NCBI RefSeq assembly: GCF_019457475.1
Contig: NZ_CP080413.1
Location: 2,170,001 to 2,234,000 of the forward strand
DNA: 64,000 nt
Origin: Shewanella acanthi
GTDB taxonomy: Bacteria > Pseudomonadota > Gammaproteobacteria > Enterobacterales > Shewanellaceae
Reading direction: 5' to 3'
Made by a program: the position numbers and the translations under genes. The notes below the pieces were generated by a model. That model did not search any database. It worked only from the letters and a program-made list of their open reading frames with translations, and was not told the DNA's origin. This document shows, piece by piece, positions 18,154 through 30,134 of this stretch (positions are counted from its first letter, which is position 1; every line of letters begins with the position of its first letter).

Positions 18154-18463
18154 GCAAGGCAGTGAAGCTGAGCTTAGAATCAGGAACCCTAGGGTTCAAA
18201 TAACATAATAAAACCAATAACAAAAAAACCAGCATCGCTGATGGCCTTTACGTGGAATATGACGCAGGAGCTGCGCTTAGAATCAGGAACCCTTGGGTTC
18301 AAATGACCTAATCAAAACCAATAACAAAAAAGCCATCATTGCTGATGGTCTTTACGTGGAATATGACGCAGGAGCGGCGCTTAAAATCAGGAACCCTAGG
18401 GTTCAAATTGCATAATAAAACAAATAACAAAAAAGCCATCATTGCTGATGGCTTTTCCGTAGA
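18154..18463. repeat. Three tandem ~104-bp repeats derived from the tRNA-Ser 3' end plus terminator
   Basis: Units begin near 18154 (degenerate), 18257 and 18361, with the tRNA 3' end itself in register at 18464. Each contains a decayed acceptor/T-arm copy (TGACGCAGGAGC versus TGGCGGAGGAGC in the tRNA), the block AATCAGGAACCC-GGGTTCAAA, and a copy of the tRNA terminator hairpin (GCCATCA/TGATGGC type). The form resembles the rtT repeats after E. coli tyrT. Confidence 0.8.
18431..18456 (-). terminator. Terminator of tRNA-Ser(UGA)
   Basis: Stem AAAAGCCATCA/TGATGGCTTTT with TTGC/GCAA loop, followed on the minus strand by a T-run. Degenerate copies occur in each upstream repeat unit near 18228 and 18330. 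Confidence 0.8.
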
Positions 18464-18466
18464 ATA

Positions 18467-18557
18467 TGGCGGAGGAGCAGGGATTTGAACCCTGGGTGGG
18501 CTATAAACCCACGCCGGTTTTCAAGACCGGTGCATTAAACCACTCTGCCACCCCTCC
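18467..18557 (-). tRNA. tRNA-Ser, anticodon UGA
   Basis: 91 nt with encoded CCA. Acceptor arms GGAGGGG and CTCCTCC pair (one G-U), the anticodon loop is CTTGAAA in stem CCGG/CCGG, there is a long variable arm (GTGGG/CCCAC) as in class II serine tRNAs, and the T-arm is CAGGG TTCAAAT CCCTG. Confidence 0.97.
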
Positions 18558-18647
18558 GAACGACGCGAATAATATAAGTTAGTTTTATGGCTGTAAAGCC
18601 CTAACTGAGTTTTTTGCATCGTTTGCTCACAACACGCTCAATTTGCG

Positions 18648-19913
18648 CTATTTTCCCTCAAAATCATCACAATGACTTAATCGAGCTGGATCTGGCGTGG
18701 TAAAGCAGCCATTAATCTCATCCCAATCATGAGACTTTTGTAAGCGATAACCTGCACACACTAATAGTGCGCAGCCTAAAATGCCCCAAGCGATGGCAAC
18801 TTCCCCCGATTGTGCCCACAAAGCGACTAGGCTTGATGCACCAAAGGCGATACTGATCTGTAAAAAATTCTGCAACCCTACGGCTTTAGTAGCATTTTGC
18901 TTGAATTGCTGCAGCGCATTATTGACGACGATAGGATATATCGCTCCGTTGGCTGATGCCATAATTGAAAATGAAATCAGCAGTGGATAAATGCTGTCGA
19001 CCTTTATCACTATGCTAAAAAGCACAATCGCGGCAACACACACACCAAATTGCACAAGCAGTACATTTAGCGCCTTTTCACTTCCAAGAATAGTGATCAG
19101 CTTTTTACTCGCAAAACCGCCCACCATAAACATGATTGTTTGAGGGATAAAACTTAATCCAATAGCATCAGCATCATACCCATGCTGTGCCATCACCACA
19201 GGCCATAAAGTAAGATAAGCAAAAAAAGCACCTGAACAAGCACCGAATATAACAACACTGCCAATATAGTGAGTATTTCCAAAGAGTGCCTTGTAGGAAA
19301 CCGCATCAGAACTAGGCTCACTGTTGTCTGTGATAGGTTTAGGAACAAAGTAAACAGTCAACAATATGAGCGATACTGCAATAGCACTTAAGCTAATAAA
19401 GATGGCTTCCCAACCTAGGACCGCTAATACATACGCCCCTAAAATCGGGGCCAAAGCCGGAGATAACGCAACTAAAGGCATGATATTGCTAAAGATGCCC
19501 TGAGCGCGTTTCGCATCATACCTTTCAATGACAATCGCCTGCCAAATCACCCCTGCACTACATGCACCAATGGCTTGAAAAAACCTCGCTGCATTAAACA
19601 ACAGTATGTTGTCACTAATTGCAATCACTAAACTCGAAAGTGCAAAAACACTTAATCCAAACACCAACGCCCGTCTTTTACCCCAATGGTGAACTAATGG
19701 ACCATATAGGAATTGCCCAAGCGCAAGACCAGCCAAAAAGCTAGTTAATGAGAATGCCACCTGAGAGGTCGTGGCATCAAGAGAGCTTTCAATTGCTTTG
19801 AATGCAGGCAAATACATGTCAGTGGCAATAAAGCCCAACATGCTTAACAGGGATAAATACAGAAGGAATATATAAAAGGTATAATTTACAGCGGTATTTT
19901 TGGTAGTAGTCAT
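18648..19913 (-). CDS. punC: MFS transporter, PunC (purine nucleoside) type
   Basis: 421-residue 12-helix transporter of the Bcr/CflA drug:H+ antiporter family. Helix 1 carries ATDMYLPAF, and motif A-like GPLVHHWGKRRAL lies between helices 2 and 3. In E. coli the homologue YdhC (PunC) takes up purine nucleosides and is next to the LysR regulator PunR (YdhB). The same divergent pair is present here, and the regulator matches PunR closely, which supports this name over a generic drug pump. No clear ribosome-binding site before the ATG at 19913. Confidence 0.78.
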   Translation of the reverse strand: MTTTKNTAVNYTFYIFLLYLSLLSMLGFIATDMYLPAFKAIESSLDATTSQVAFSLTSFLAGLALGQFLYGPLVHHWGKRRALVFGLSVFALSSLVIAISDNILLFNAARFFQAIGACSAGVIWQAIVIERYDAKRAQGIFSNIMPLVALSPALAPILGAYVLAVLGWEAIFISLSAIAVSLILLTVYFVPKPITDNSEPSSDAVSYKALFGNTHYIGSVVIFGACSGAFFAYLTLWPVVMAQHGYDADAIGLSFIPQTIMFMVGGFASKKLITILGSEKALNVLLVQFGVCVAAIVLFSIVIKVDSIYPLLISFSIMASANGAIYPIVVNNALQQFKQNATKAVGLQNFLQISIAFGASSLVALWAQSGEVAIAWGILGCALLVCAGYRLQKSHDWDEINGCFTTPDPARLSHCDDFEGK

Positions 19914-20029
19914 AAGTTAAACTGTTAAAAAAGATCGTGCCACGCAGTCTAGAGACTTGTTATGGCAATGAGAAACGTTTATTTTTGAACAAAGCCTTCA
20001 ATATTTTTCAAACCAATGGAGTCAAGGTT

Positions 20030-20932
20030 ATGCTCTCTGAACAAGCATTAGAACTGATTGATATCGTTGCTCGAGTGGGGAGTTTCACTGCGGCGGCGTC
20101 ACAACTCCACAAGGTGCCCTCTGCTGTGAGTTATGCGGTAAAGCAAATTGAAGAAGAATTGGGGGTGATTTTGTTCGAGCGCCATCACCGTAGTGTGAGC
20201 TTAACCACTGCAGGGGAGCATTTCGTCAAACAGAGCAGACAACTCCTCTCCCAAATGGATGAAATGAAGCGCAGTACCCAAAGAATCGCCAATGGCTGGC
20301 AACCAACACTTTCTATAGCACTAGATAACATTGTTCGTGCTGATCGTATCAGCGTATTAATTGCGGATTTTTATCGCCATTTTCATGACATCGAGCTCAT
20401 TATCCGTATTGAAGTGTTCAACGGTGTGTGGGAAGCCCTTGCCACTGGGCGCAGTGATGTTGCCATCGGCGCAACTACTGCGATACCCGTTGGTGGTGTC
20501 TATCAATACAAAGACATGGGCGATATTGAATGGGCGTTTCTTGTCAGTAAAAATCATCCCCTCGCCGGTATTGACCGCCCATTGACCGATAGTGAATTAC
20601 GAGAATTCCCCTCAATTTGCCTTGAGGATACCTCCCGCGAAATCCCTAAACGCATGACGTGGCTGCTTGAGAATCAACGCCGTTTAGTGGTGCCCGATTG
20701 GATCAGGGCTATTAATTGTTTCCGCGAAGGCCTTGGCATCGGTTATATGCCGCTGCATTTGGCAAGTCCTTTTATTAAAGCGGGCGCATTAATTGAAAAG
20801 CAACTCGAAAATCCAAAGCACACAAGCCCCTGTTGTCTTGCTTGGAATGCTGACAAAATGTCTCCCGCCCTTGCTTGGGTGCTGGAGTATTTAGGAGATA
20901 CCGACAAGTTGCATCGTGAATGGTTAGCCTAA
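20030..20932 (+). CDS. punR: LysR-family regulator, PunR type
   Basis: 300-residue LysR regulator. The helix-turn-helix spans about residues 8-60 (VGSFTAAASQLHKVPSAV), and the effector domain has conserved strings shared with E. coli YdhB/PunR such as FNGVWEAL, IGATTAIPVGG, DTSREIPKR and the C-terminal MSPALAWVLEYLGD. The start at 20030 has GGAG nine nt upstream and aligns with the E. coli start. The frame is open further upstream to 19937, but that would add an unconserved tail. Divergent from punC, which it probably activates. Confidence 0.88.
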   Translation: MLSEQALELIDIVARVGSFTAAASQLHKVPSAVSYAVKQIEEELGVILFERHHRSVSLTTAGEHFVKQSRQLLSQMDEMKRSTQRIANGWQPTLSIALDNIVRADRISVLIADFYRHFHDIELIIRIEVFNGVWEALATGRSDVAIGATTAIPVGGVYQYKDMGDIEWAFLVSKNHPLAGIDRPLTDSELREFPSICLEDTSREIPKRMTWLLENQRRLVVPDWIRAINCFREGLGIGYMPLHLASPFIKAGALIEKQLENPKHTSPCCLAWNADKMSPALAWVLEYLGDTDKLHREWLA

Positions 20933-21306
20933 ACCTTTTGGATGGCGCAATTCAGTTTGATTTAATTCACTTTTGCTTAACTTGTCTTGAGAGATACTGA
21001 GAACATAGGCTTATCAGCAACCTTAGCCGACATCACTCGATTGGAATGCATCGCTTATTACGGTATAAAACAGATTAAAAAAACTGTCTTTACAATCGGT
21101 TATTAACAACATTACTCTGATACTTATTGCAAATTGGATACTATGCAAGTAAGACGTTGTTAAAACGAGTCGGTACCAAAAGCAATAAGCAAGACAGATT
21201 GGCATAGGTGGGGAACTCCCATCAGCAATAAAAATCAAACGCTATAGCATGATTGTTTTTAGCGGTAATCGCCTTAGTAGGGATTTCCCACTTAATGGAG
21301 AAAGAT
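20933..21306. other. Gene-free stretch before yccA
   Basis: 374 bp between punR and yccA. I see no ORF with a ribosome-binding site, tRNA or strong hairpin. It presumably holds the yccA-tus promoter, which I cannot place with confidence. Confidence 0.5.
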
Positions 21307-21966
21307 ATGACACAGCAAACCTTGTACTCAACGAGTGCCACCACACTTGAAGTGAACAAACTTCTTAAAAATACATACCTGTTACTGGCCATGACCCTTG
21401 CCTTCTCTGCATTGTGTGCAGGTCTTGCAATGGCGATTAATATTGGCCCCTTAATGTCATTGGGCCTATCAATCGGTGGTCTCGTGTTATTATTCGTCAC
21501 CCTTCGTAAAGCTGACACGGCTGCAGGTATTTTTTGGGTATTTGCCTTTTCAGGAATGGAAGGTGCATCTTTAGGATACATGCTGAATCATTATGCGGGC
21601 ATGACCAACGGCTCAGAGCTTATCATGCAAGCCCTTGGCCTGACGTCAGTCATTTTTATTGCTCTTTCTGCCTATGCGGTCACCACCAAAAAGGATTTTT
21701 CCTTTATGCGTGGCTTCCTGTTCGCGGGCTTAATCGTGGTGATTGCGGCGTCTATCATCAATATCTTCGTGGGTAACAGCGTTGCCTTTATGGCGATTAA
21801 CGCAGGTCTTGCGCTGCTGATGACAGGCTTTATCCTGTTCGATACTAGCCGAATAGTGAATGGTGGTGAAACCAACTACATCCGTGCAACCATCTCGCTT
21901 TATTTGGACTTTTTAAACCTGTTTATGGCGATTTTGCATTTACTGGGCATGGGTAACGATGATTAA
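21307..21966 (+). CDS. yccA: Bax inhibitor-1/YccA family membrane protein
   Basis: 219-residue inner-membrane protein with seven hydrophobic segments, the same length as E. coli YccA, a substrate and modulator of the FtsH protease. The family signature GGETNYIRATISLYLD occurs near the C-terminus. The start at 21307 has GGAG six nt before it, and the frame is open upstream without a better start. As in E. coli it neighbours the tus 2-thiouridine genes, though the functional link is unknown. Confidence 0.93.
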   Translation: MTQQTLYSTSATTLEVNKLLKNTYLLLAMTLAFSALCAGLAMAINIGPLMSLGLSIGGLVLLFVTLRKADTAAGIFWVFAFSGMEGASLGYMLNHYAGMTNGSELIMQALGLTSVIFIALSAYAVTTKKDFSFMRGFLFAGLIVVIAASIINIFVGNSVAFMAINAGLALLMTGFILFDTSRIVNGGETNYIRATISLYLDFLNLFMAILHLLGMGNDD

Positions 21967-22022
21967 TCCCTTTTTTGGGAAACTTACGCTAAAATGGCCC
22001 TACTTTTAGGGTCATTTTTTTT

Positions 22023-22415
22023 ATGATGAGCAAATTTATTATTCAAGTGAATGGACCAGCCTACGGCACGTCGGCAAGTCACTCAGCCTTGCGATTCACT
22101 CAAGCCGCGTTATCGAGTGGCCATGAAATCCACTGCGTATTCTTCTATCAAGACGGGGTCTATAACACCACGGATTTTAATCTTCCCGCATCCGATGAGT
22201 TTGATATTGTCGCCGCCTGGAAACAACTTGCCCTTGAGCATCAGGTATCCTTGGTGAACTGTGTCTCGGCTGCGCTGAGACGAGGCATTGTATCGGAGCA
22301 GGAATCTAAGGAAAATGGTTTACCCCACTGGAATGTTGGCAGCTCCTTTGTCATGGGCGGCCTCGGTGAACTAGTAACCGGTATTGAAGCGGCTGACCGC
22401 CTGATGTGTTTCTAA
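22023..22415 (+). CDS. tusD: Sulfurtransferase TusD
   Basis: 130-residue DsrE-fold protein. TusD takes persulfide sulfur from TusA within the TusBCD complex and passes it to TusE for 2-thiouridine formation in tRNA by MnmA. The relay cysteine is Cys80 in SLVNCVSAALRRG, matching Cys78 of E. coli. GPAYGT near residue 11 is typical. Two consecutive ATGs (22023, 22026) make the start uncertain by one codon. First of four tus genes. Confidence 0.94.
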   Translation: MMSKFIIQVNGPAYGTSASHSALRFTQAALSSGHEIHCVFFYQDGVYNTTDFNLPASDEFDIVAAWKQLALEHQVSLVNCVSAALRRGIVSEQESKENGLPHWNVGSSFVMGGLGELVTGIEAADRLMCF

Positions 22416-22429
22416 TCTTCGGAAATTTT

Positions 22430-22786
22430 ATGAAAAAAATCTGCGTTATGTTCCGAAGCGCCCCCCACGGAACCAGCAAGGGGCGTGAAGCTTTAGACTT
22501 TGCCCTATTAAGTGCCACCTTCGAGCAAGAAGTCAGTCTTATCTTTGTGGATGAAGGCGTACTGCATTTACTCAAAGATCAACAGAGCGAGCTGATTGGC
22601 GGCAAGGATTACCTCGCCACACTCAAGGCTTTACCCTTTTACGATATTGATTCTGTGTATGCTTGTAAGCAATCCCTCGCAGATTTCGGTTTAAGCCATA
22701 GTCTGCTGTCAATCCCCGTTGAAATCCTCAATGACGAAACCATTTCAGCCCATTTAACATCCGTGGATGAGGTCTTAGTATTCTGA
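22430..22786 (+). CDS. tusC: TusC, subunit of the TusBCD sulfur relay complex
   Basis: 118-residue DsrF-like subunit with the N-terminal FRSAPHGTSKGREALDFAL signature. It lacks a relay cysteine of its own at the TusD position and serves a structural role in the hetero-hexamer. The start at 22430 has GGAAA upstream, and an earlier ATG at 22406 would overlap tusD. Its TGA stop overlaps the tusB ATG (TGATG). Confidence 0.93.
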   Translation: MKKICVMFRSAPHGTSKGREALDFALLSATFEQEVSLIFVDEGVLHLLKDQQSELIGGKDYLATLKALPFYDIDSVYACKQSLADFGLSHSLLSIPVEILNDETISAHLTSVDEVLVF

Positions 22787-23067
22787 TGATTTTACACCAT
22801 ATTCAAACCTCCCCTAGCCGTGATAGCGCACTTAAACTGTGTTTACGCTACGCCTTAAAGGAAGATGCGATTTTACTTTCAGGTGATGGAATCAATGCCC
22901 TTTTGCTTCGCCAATGGGCCATGGCGCTCTCACCCTTCAAGGTGATGGTATTAAAAGATGATGTGATTGCCCGCGGTTTAAGCGAGCGACTCAAAAATGT
23001 GACAACGATTGATTACAATGACTTTGTCGCTCAATCCCTTTTACACAATAAGGTGATAACGTGGTAA
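22786..23067 (+). CDS. tusB: TusB, subunit of the TusBCD sulfur relay complex
   Basis: 93-residue DsrH-like protein starting [16 protein letters not shown], the usual family opening. Third partner of TusC and TusD. The start overlaps the tusC stop, and the end overlaps the tusE start by 7 nt, so all are translationally coupled. Confidence 0.92.
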   Translation: MILHHIQTSPSRDSALKLCLRYALKEDAILLSGDGINALLLRQWAMALSPFKVMVLKDDVIARGLSERLKNVTTIDYNDFVAQSLLHNKVITW

Positions 23068-23399
23068 ATCCGCTGCTATTTAACGGTGTTGAAATTGAAC
23101 GTGACCATCAGGGATATTTAAAGAATGTCGCCGACTGGCATCCTGACATGGCGCCTCTGTTAGCCCAAGAGGAACAAATTGAACTGACCAGTGCCCACTG
23201 GGAAGTGATCAATTTTGTCCGTGATTTTTACCTTGAGTTTAAGACCAGCCCCGCTATTCGAGTATTGGTTAAAGCCATTGGCCAAAGCATGGGACCAGAG
23301 AAAGGTAACTCTAAATACCTATATACCTTATTTCCAGTGGGCCCAGCAAAACAGGCAACTAAAATCGCCGGATTACCAAAGCCTGCCAAATGCATCTAA
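23061..23399 (+). CDS. tusE: TusE, DsrC-family sulfur carrier
   Basis: 112-residue DsrC-family protein that carries sulfur from TusD to MnmA. The conserved penultimate Cys is in the C-terminal GLPKPAKCI. It starts with GTG at 23061, six nt after AAGGTG, and overlaps tusB. Last gene of yccA-tusDCBE. Confidence 0.93.
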   Translation: MVNPLLFNGVEIERDHQGYLKNVADWHPDMAPLLAQEEQIELTSAHWEVINFVRDFYLEFKTSPAIRVLVKAIGQSMGPEKGNSKYLYTLFPVGPAKQATKIAGLPKPAKCI

Positions 23400-23435
23400 T
23401 GATTGCTTACATAAGTTAGCATTCAATAGATAAAC

Positions 23436-23467
23436 AAAAGGCATGTATTTCTACATGCCTTTTTTGT
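23436..23467 (+). terminator. Terminator of the tus operon
   Basis: Perfect 12-bp stem AAAAGGCATGTA/TACATGCCTTTT with TTTC loop and T6 tail. Confidence 0.9.
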
Positions 23468-23489
23468 TTGGTACAGTCATTCAAACTGC

Positions 23490-23612
23490 TTAATTCACGT
23501 TTTCTAAAACGATCAATACGGCCTTACCTAAGGTTGCCAACATCACGGCGATGAACACCGCGATGACTGCAGTATAGGAAAGCCAACGAAAATAACGTTG
23601 ACCTTTATCCAT
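23490..23612 (-). CDS. Small membrane protein of 40 residues
   Basis: ORF starting MDKGQRYFRWLSYTAV with AAAAGGA 4-5 nt before the ATG. A charged N-terminus is followed by one hydrophobic helix (about residues 10-36). It lies 18 nt after the serS stop on the same strand and before the tus terminator. I do not recognise the family. The ribosome-binding site, membrane-helix pattern and tight spacing behind serS make it likely real. Confidence 0.6.
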   Translation of the reverse strand: MDKGQRYFRWLSYTAVIAVFIAVMLATLGKAVLIVLENVN

Positions 23613-23630
23613 GGCGTCCTTTTAGCTCGA

Positions 23631-24935
<1,305 letters not shown>

Positions 24936-25310
24936 TTAAATGCGAGAAAAAACCAGTTGCTGACCTAGATAAACCATAAATAAACATAGGCTTAGGTTCA
25001 GCACCACATTCAAAACGGCCTTCAACCATAATCCCTGCTGCATCAGCAACAAGGTTTCATTCGAAAAGGTTGAAAACGTTGTCAAAGCACCTAAGAGGCC
25101 AACACCTATTAACGCTTTGAGTTCTGGGCTGATATGACTCATTTGTCCCAGTGCGTAAATGACGCCCATTAAAAATGAACCGAGGACATTGACCAACAGT
25201 GTACCAAAAGGAAAACTGCTGCCAAATACTTGGATCATGAATATTGAAATAAGATAGCGAAAAACCGCGCCAATGGAACCACCAAGGGCCACAAGTAGGA
25301 GATTATTCAT
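24936..25310 (-). CDS. crcB: Fluoride channel CrcB/Fluc
   Basis: 124-residue four-helix protein. Two copies form a dual-topology fluoride exporter. Key motifs: [10 protein letters not shown], the pore Asn in [12 protein letters not shown], and [15 protein letters not shown] with the central Na+ site and the phenylalanine-box residues. The start at 25310 overlaps the rarA stop by 8 nt. I found no fluoride riboswitch, as expected for a gene translated from within an operon. Confidence 0.94.
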   Translation of the reverse strand: MNNLLLVALGGSIGAVFRYLISIFMIQVFGSSFPFGTLLVNVLGSFLMGVIYALGQMSHISPELKALIGVGLLGALTTFSTFSNETLLLMQQGLWLKAVLNVVLNLSLCLFMVYLGQQLVFSRI

Positions 25311-26634
25311 ACCTTTTTGTCCCAGAAGCCTCATCGAATTGGGCTAATTGCGCCAATTTATCCTTGATACGCTTCTCAAATCCACGCTCGGTCGGATAGT
25401 AAAAACGTGCATTCTTAAGGGACTCAGGAAAATAATTCTCACCGCTGGCATAGGCATTAGGTTCATCGTGGGCATAACGGTACTCAGCCCCAAAGCCCAT
25501 TTCGGCCATGAGCTTAGTTGGCGCATTGCGCAGGTGATACGGTACGGCTTCTTGGCCAGTTTCACGGGCAAGTGCCCTCGCCGCCTTAAAGGCCGTGTAC
25601 ACCGCATTACTCTTAGGCGCACTCGCTAAATAGACAATCGCCTGAGCAATGGCACGCTCACCTTCCGCGGGCCCCACGCGGTGGAAACAATCCCAAGCAT
25701 TAAGCGCCACTGTCATGGCATTGGGGTCGGCATTACCCACATCTTCAGATGCAATGGCAAGTAAGCGTCTTGCCACATAAAGCGGATCGCCGCCGCCCTC
25801 GAGAATTCTGCAGTACCAATACAGCGCGCCATCGGGGGATGAACCGCGAATCGATTTATGTACCGCCGAAATGAGATCGTAAAACTGATCGCCATTTTTA
25901 TCGTAGGCCGCGAGTTGATAGCCTGCGACCTGAACCAGCATCTCCTGGGTGAAACTGCCGCCATCAGCGACCATATCACTCATAAGTTCCAGCAGATTAA
26001 GCGCCTTGCGTGCATCGCCCTCACAAAGCTGGGCCAGATTATTGAGCACAGCCTCAGGCATCATTAACTGCCGATTACCTAAGCCACGCTCAGCATCGGT
26101 TAATGCCTGCTGGATGATGTGGACAATCTCATCCTGTTCTAGGCGTTTTATAAGATAAACCCTTGCACGAGAGAGCAACGCATTATTGATTTCGAAGGAC
26201 GGGTTTTCGGTGGTAGCGCCGATAAAAATGACTGTGCCGTCTTCAATAAAAGGTAAAAAAGCATCCTGCTGACTCTTATTAAAACGATGGACTTCATCGA
26301 CAAAGAGTAAAGTTCGTTGGCCGCGGGATTGGGCAATGGCTTTAGCCTGCTCAATGGCACCACGAATTTCTTTAACGCCGGATGTTACCGCCGAAATACG
26401 CTCGACGTGGGCATTGGAATAATGGGCGATAAGTTCGGCAAGTGTGGTTTTGCCCGTGCCAGGAGGCCCCCACAGCATCATAGAGTGGGCACGCCCTGCT
26501 TCTAATGCTTTGCGCAGGGGTTGCCCCTCTCCCAATAAGTGGGATTGTCCTATGTATTCGCTAATCGTCCTTGGACGCATACGCGCCGCTAAGGGACGAA
26601 AATCGGGTGCAAAATCAAAGGATAGACTTGTCAC
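25303..26634 (-). CDS. rarA: Replication-associated recombination protein A
   Basis: 443-residue AAA+ ATPase of the MgsA/RarA/WRNIP1 family, acting at stalled replication forks. Walker A GPPGTGKT at residues 56-63, Walker [11 protein letters not shown] near 110, sensor 1 [10 protein letters not shown], and the C-terminal tetramerisation region with [13 protein letters not shown]. Begins 4 nt after lolA ends. Confidence 0.96.
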   Translation of the reverse strand: MTSLSFDFAPDFRPLAARMRPRTISEYIGQSHLLGEGQPLRKALEAGRAHSMMLWGPPGTGKTTLAELIAHYSNAHVERISAVTSGVKEIRGAIEQAKAIAQSRGQRTLLFVDEVHRFNKSQQDAFLPFIEDGTVIFIGATTENPSFEINNALLSRARVYLIKRLEQDEIVHIIQQALTDAERGLGNRQLMMPEAVLNNLAQLCEGDARKALNLLELMSDMVADGGSFTQEMLVQVAGYQLAAYDKNGDQFYDLISAVHKSIRGSSPDGALYWYCRILEGGGDPLYVARRLLAIASEDVGNADPNAMTVALNAWDCFHRVGPAEGERAIAQAIVYLASAPKSNAVYTAFKAARALARETGQEAVPYHLRNAPTKLMAEMGFGAEYRYAHDEPNAYASGENYFPESLKNARFYYPTERGFEKRIKDKLAQLAQFDEASGTKRYE

Positions 26635-26638
26635 ACCT

Positions 26639-27265
26639 TTACCTTACGGCAGTTATTTTACGCTGATCGTCGATATCAACATTCGCCGGCGGCACAAACT
26701 TAAACAATGCCTTATCAGCTGAGCTAATTGTCTGTTGACCACTTAAATCAAATTGGCTTAAGTTGCCTTTATCATCCAGAACCGTAAATTGGGTGAGTTT
26801 TGTATCTTTAAAACACACATTCACCGCACTAATGCCGGCATCCTTTACCTTAGGACTGATTTGAAAACAATCTTGTTTACGATTTACTGAATACTTAGAC
26901 CAAGTCGCATCGTCTCTGTGCACTAACAACGCAATCGGTGATGCATTAATTGCCTGGGCAAAATCCATGATCATCACTTCTTCAGCGAAGGGATTGTAAA
27001 TCCACAAATCTTTACCGTCGGCAACAATTTGCGACTCATCTGGCGCCGTTAAGTGCCAATAAAACTGATTAGGTTGAGCAAGCGCAAAAACCCCTTCGCC
27101 CGACTGAATCAGCTTATGATTCACATCGGTTACAGTTTGCTTGAAGTTCGCTTTCAGTGAATCGGTTTTAAGCAAGGTATCGCGTAATGATTTAGCATCA
27201 TCGGCGTACACAGCATTGCTGTAAAATAAAGGCGATAACAGCACAGCGCACAACAGTTTTCTCAT
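26639..27265 (-). CDS. lolA: Outer-membrane lipoprotein carrier LolA
   Basis: 208-residue periplasmic chaperone taking lipoproteins from LolCDE to LolB. The signal peptide is cut near residue 21 ([10 protein letters not shown]). FKQTVTD and the beta-barrel-half core YNPFAEEVM are typical. Sits between ftsK and rarA, the usual gammaproteobacterial order. Confidence 0.95.
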   Translation of the reverse strand: MRKLLCAVLLSPLFYSNAVYADDAKSLRDTLLKTDSLKANFKQTVTDVNHKLIQSGEGVFALAQPNQFYWHLTAPDESQIVADGKDLWIYNPFAEEVMIMDFAQAINASPIALLVHRDDATWSKYSVNRKQDCFQISPKVKDAGISAVNVCFKDTKLTQFTVLDDKGNLSQFDLSGQQTISSADKALFKFVPPANVDIDDQRKITAVR

Positions 27266-27374
27266 ATTTATCCTTTGAACTAAACGTCATAAACAAAAGC
27301 AGTATCGCTGGTTGAAAATGACGTTTAGCTGAACATACATCAGCAAAAAATTGTTATTACAATGGTTTCTACCA

Positions 27375-30134
27375 TTAATAGTGTTTAGGCGCTGGTGGCG
27401 CTAACACTTCACGGTTACCGTTATGGCCCTGAGCAGAAACCACGCCCTGCATTTCCATCTGTTCAATAATGCGCGCGGCACGGTTATAACCGATTTTAAA
27501 CTTACGTTGCACACTTGAAATAGAACCACGGCGGGTTTCGGTCACAAAGGCAACAGCTTCATCGTACAGTGGATCGTATTCATCATCAGACTCGGCGGTT
27601 TCACCCGGCAACAGCACCTGCTCGCCTTCACTGACACCATTTAAGATTTCATCAATGTATTGCGGTTTACCGCGTGCACACCAATCCGCAACCACACGGT
27701 GAACTTCATGGTCATCGATAAAAGCGCCGTGCACACGGTTTGGGTTAGCTGTACCCGGTGGCAGATATAACATGTCGCCCATCCCGAGTAGCGCTTCTGC
27801 GCCCTGCTGATCCAAGATAGTCCGCGAGTCGATACGCGATGACACTTGGAAGGCCATACGGGTGGGAATATTCGCCTTAATTAAACCAGTGATCACATCA
27901 ACCGACGGACGTTGTGTGGCAAGAATTAAGTGAATCCCTGCAGCACGCGCCTTTTGGGCGATACGGGCAATGAGCTCTTCAACCTTTTTACCGACAATCA
28001 TCATCATGTCGGCGAACTCATCTACCACCACAACAATAGAAGGCAGTTTATCAAGTTCAGGAGCCTCTGGCTCAAAGCTATCGGAGGACTTCCACATTGG
28101 GTCTAAAATCACTTCACCATTAGCCTTAGCCTCGGCGATTTTCGCGTTATAGCCCTTGATGTTACGAACGCCCATCATAGACATTAATTTGTAGCGACGC
28201 TCCATCTCACCAACACACCACCGAAGTGCGTTAGCCGCTTCCTTCATGTCGGTAACAACTTCACATAATAAATGCGGAATGCCTTCGTAAACCGATAATT
28301 CAAGCATCTTAGGGTCGATCATGATGAATCGGACATCCTCTGGGCCTGACTTATATAAGAGGCTTGTGATCATCACGTTAACACCAACCGATTTACCCGA
28401 CCCCGTGGTTCCCGCGACCAGTAAGTGCGGCATCTTACCTAGGTCAACCACCACTGGCTCGCCAGAGATATCCTGCCCCAGCACCATAGTCAGGTTAGAC
28501 TTGCTCTCGGTAAATGCAGCGCAGTCAAGCACGTCGCGCATAAACACGGTTTCGCGGAATTTATTTGGCAGCTCCAGACCCACATAGGATTTACCTGGAA
28601 TGACTTCAACCACACGGACACGTTCTGCAAGTAAAGAACGGGCTAGGTCGTTAGCGAGGTTCGAAATCTTAGAGGCTTTAATGCCTGGCGCTAAATCAAG
28701 CTCAAAACGGGTGATCACAGGTCCTGGATAAACACCGACCACTGTGGCAGCAATATTAAAATCGGCCAATTTTGCTTCAACCAAACGAGCAACCTGCTCT
28801 AACTCCTCTGGACTGATTGGGTTTTTCTTACGATTTGGCACATCAAGTAAACTGATGCTCGGCAATGGATCTTTTGGCACTACAACAGCAGGTTTATCTT
28901 GGCCTGGTAGCACCACGATACCATCGACAATTTTTGCCTTAGGCGCTTCCTTAATACGCTGTTTCTGCGTTACCGCGCCCGTTGATGCCTTAGTATCAAA
29001 ATCGATGACATCGTCATCGTTAAAGCCCTCATCATCGTCTTCATCATGTAAGGCTTGGGGATTAAAGACGGGTTCGTCGTCATCGATATCAAAGCCGTTC
29101 GTGGAGAATTCAGACTCATCTTGGAAATCTAGACGCTCATCTGCACCTGCAACCCATGGCGGCGCGTCAAAATGTCCGTGCTCATCTGCGGCAATTGATT
29201 TATCAATTTGTGGTTCAACACGTTGTACCACGGTTTCTTTAGCTTTGGACTTCTTGGCACCATTTAGGCTTAAAATCTTCGCAAGGGCTGACAACTTACC
29301 GCCAGAACTTGGCTCAGTGATAATGCCCTGTTGGGCATTTTCATCAGTTAAGTCGGTATTAAAATCTATTTCTGGTTCAGTCGTTACCGAAGGCGCAGTT
29401 TTAATAAAACGCTTTGGCTGGGGTTCAAATTTTTCGTTGTCGATTAAGTGTTGTGAATCGCGGCGCTGCTTAAACTTATCGACTACAGACATGAAACCAC
29501 GTGTATCTTCGGTTTCATTTTCACGCTTAAACAACTGAGGTAAACGTTTAAGCTGGTTGTAACACCAGATGGTTGCAGCCCCCACTTTTTCAACCACAGT
29601 TAACCAACTGATCCCAGTTAACAGCGTAAAACCCGAACCAAGGAAACATAACAATAACAAGGTGGTGCCTAGCTTATTAAAATAGGGCAGCATGGCTTGG
29701 CCAATGACATCACCCGCAACACCGCCCGCCGAAAATTCGTAAATATTATTGGCATTCATGCTCGCCAAGGCTGAAAAACCGAGGATCAACAGCAAGAAAC
29801 CGATAATGCGTAGCGCAACGGAAAAGTAATCAACCTCGAGGAGATCATGGGCGCGCTTAAACAACAACCAGCCTGTAGAAGCGACAATAAGCGGCATGAT
29901 GTAGGCTGTAACCCCGAAAAAGTAGAGCAATATGTCGGCTAACCAAGCACCCACGGCGCCGGTCCAGTTATTAATTTCACCCTGAAAATGGGCTTGACTC
30001 CATCCAGGGTCCGAGGGGCTAAAACTGGTTAATGCGAGTAATATATAGGTGGCTAAAACACAGCAAATAAACAGTCCACCTTCGAGCAGACGCTGCAGGC
30101 CAGAGAGCGTGCGTACACTATTTCCTTGAGACAA
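27375..30134 (-). CDS. ftsK: DNA translocase FtsK
   Basis: 919-residue septal translocase that pumps the chromosome terminus and activates XerCD at dif. Four N-terminal membrane helices (to about residue 190), an acidic linker (about 200-410, with runs such as [15 protein letters not shown]), a RecA-like motor with Walker [15 protein letters not shown] near 560 and Walker [14 protein letters not shown] near 680, then the gamma winged helix (last ~65 residues) that reads KOPS. The linker is much shorter than in E. coli FtsK (1329 residues). Confidence 0.97.
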   Translation of the reverse strand: MSQGNSVRTLSGLQRLLEGGLFICCVLATYILLALTSFSPSDPGWSQAHFQGEINNWTGAVGAWLADILLYFFGVTAYIMPLIVASTGWLLFKRAHDLLEVDYFSVALRIIGFLLLILGFSALASMNANNIYEFSAGGVAGDVIGQAMLPYFNKLGTTLLLLCFLGSGFTLLTGISWLTVVEKVGAATIWCYNQLKRLPQLFKRENETEDTRGFMSVVDKFKQRRDSQHLIDNEKFEPQPKRFIKTAPSVTTEPEIDFNTDLTDENAQQGIITEPSSGGKLSALAKILSLNGAKKSKAKETVVQRVEPQIDKSIAADEHGHFDAPPWVAGADERLDFQDESEFSTNGFDIDDDEPVFNPQALHDEDDDEGFNDDDVIDFDTKASTGAVTQKQRIKEAPKAKIVDGIVVLPGQDKPAVVVPKDPLPSISLLDVPNRKKNPISPEELEQVARLVEAKLADFNIAATVVGVYPGPVITRFELDLAPGIKASKISNLANDLARSLLAERVRVVEVIPGKSYVGLELPNKFRETVFMRDVLDCAAFTESKSNLTMVLGQDISGEPVVVDLGKMPHLLVAGTTGSGKSVGVNVMITSLLYKSGPEDVRFIMIDPKMLELSVYEGIPHLLCEVVTDMKEAANALRWCVGEMERRYKLMSMMGVRNIKGYNAKIAEAKANGEVILDPMWKSSDSFEPEAPELDKLPSIVVVVDEFADMMMIVGKKVEELIARIAQKARAAGIHLILATQRPSVDVITGLIKANIPTRMAFQVSSRIDSRTILDQQGAEALLGMGDMLYLPPGTANPNRVHGAFIDDHEVHRVVADWCARGKPQYIDEILNGVSEGEQVLLPGETAESDDEYDPLYDEAVAFVTETRRGSISSVQRKFKIGYNRAARIIEQMEMQGVVSAQGHNGNREVLAPPAPKHY

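Noticed and set aside
24936..25330. Fluoride riboswitch before crcB
   Set aside because: crcB starts inside the rarA stop region, leaving no room for the aptamer, and no matching motif was seen.
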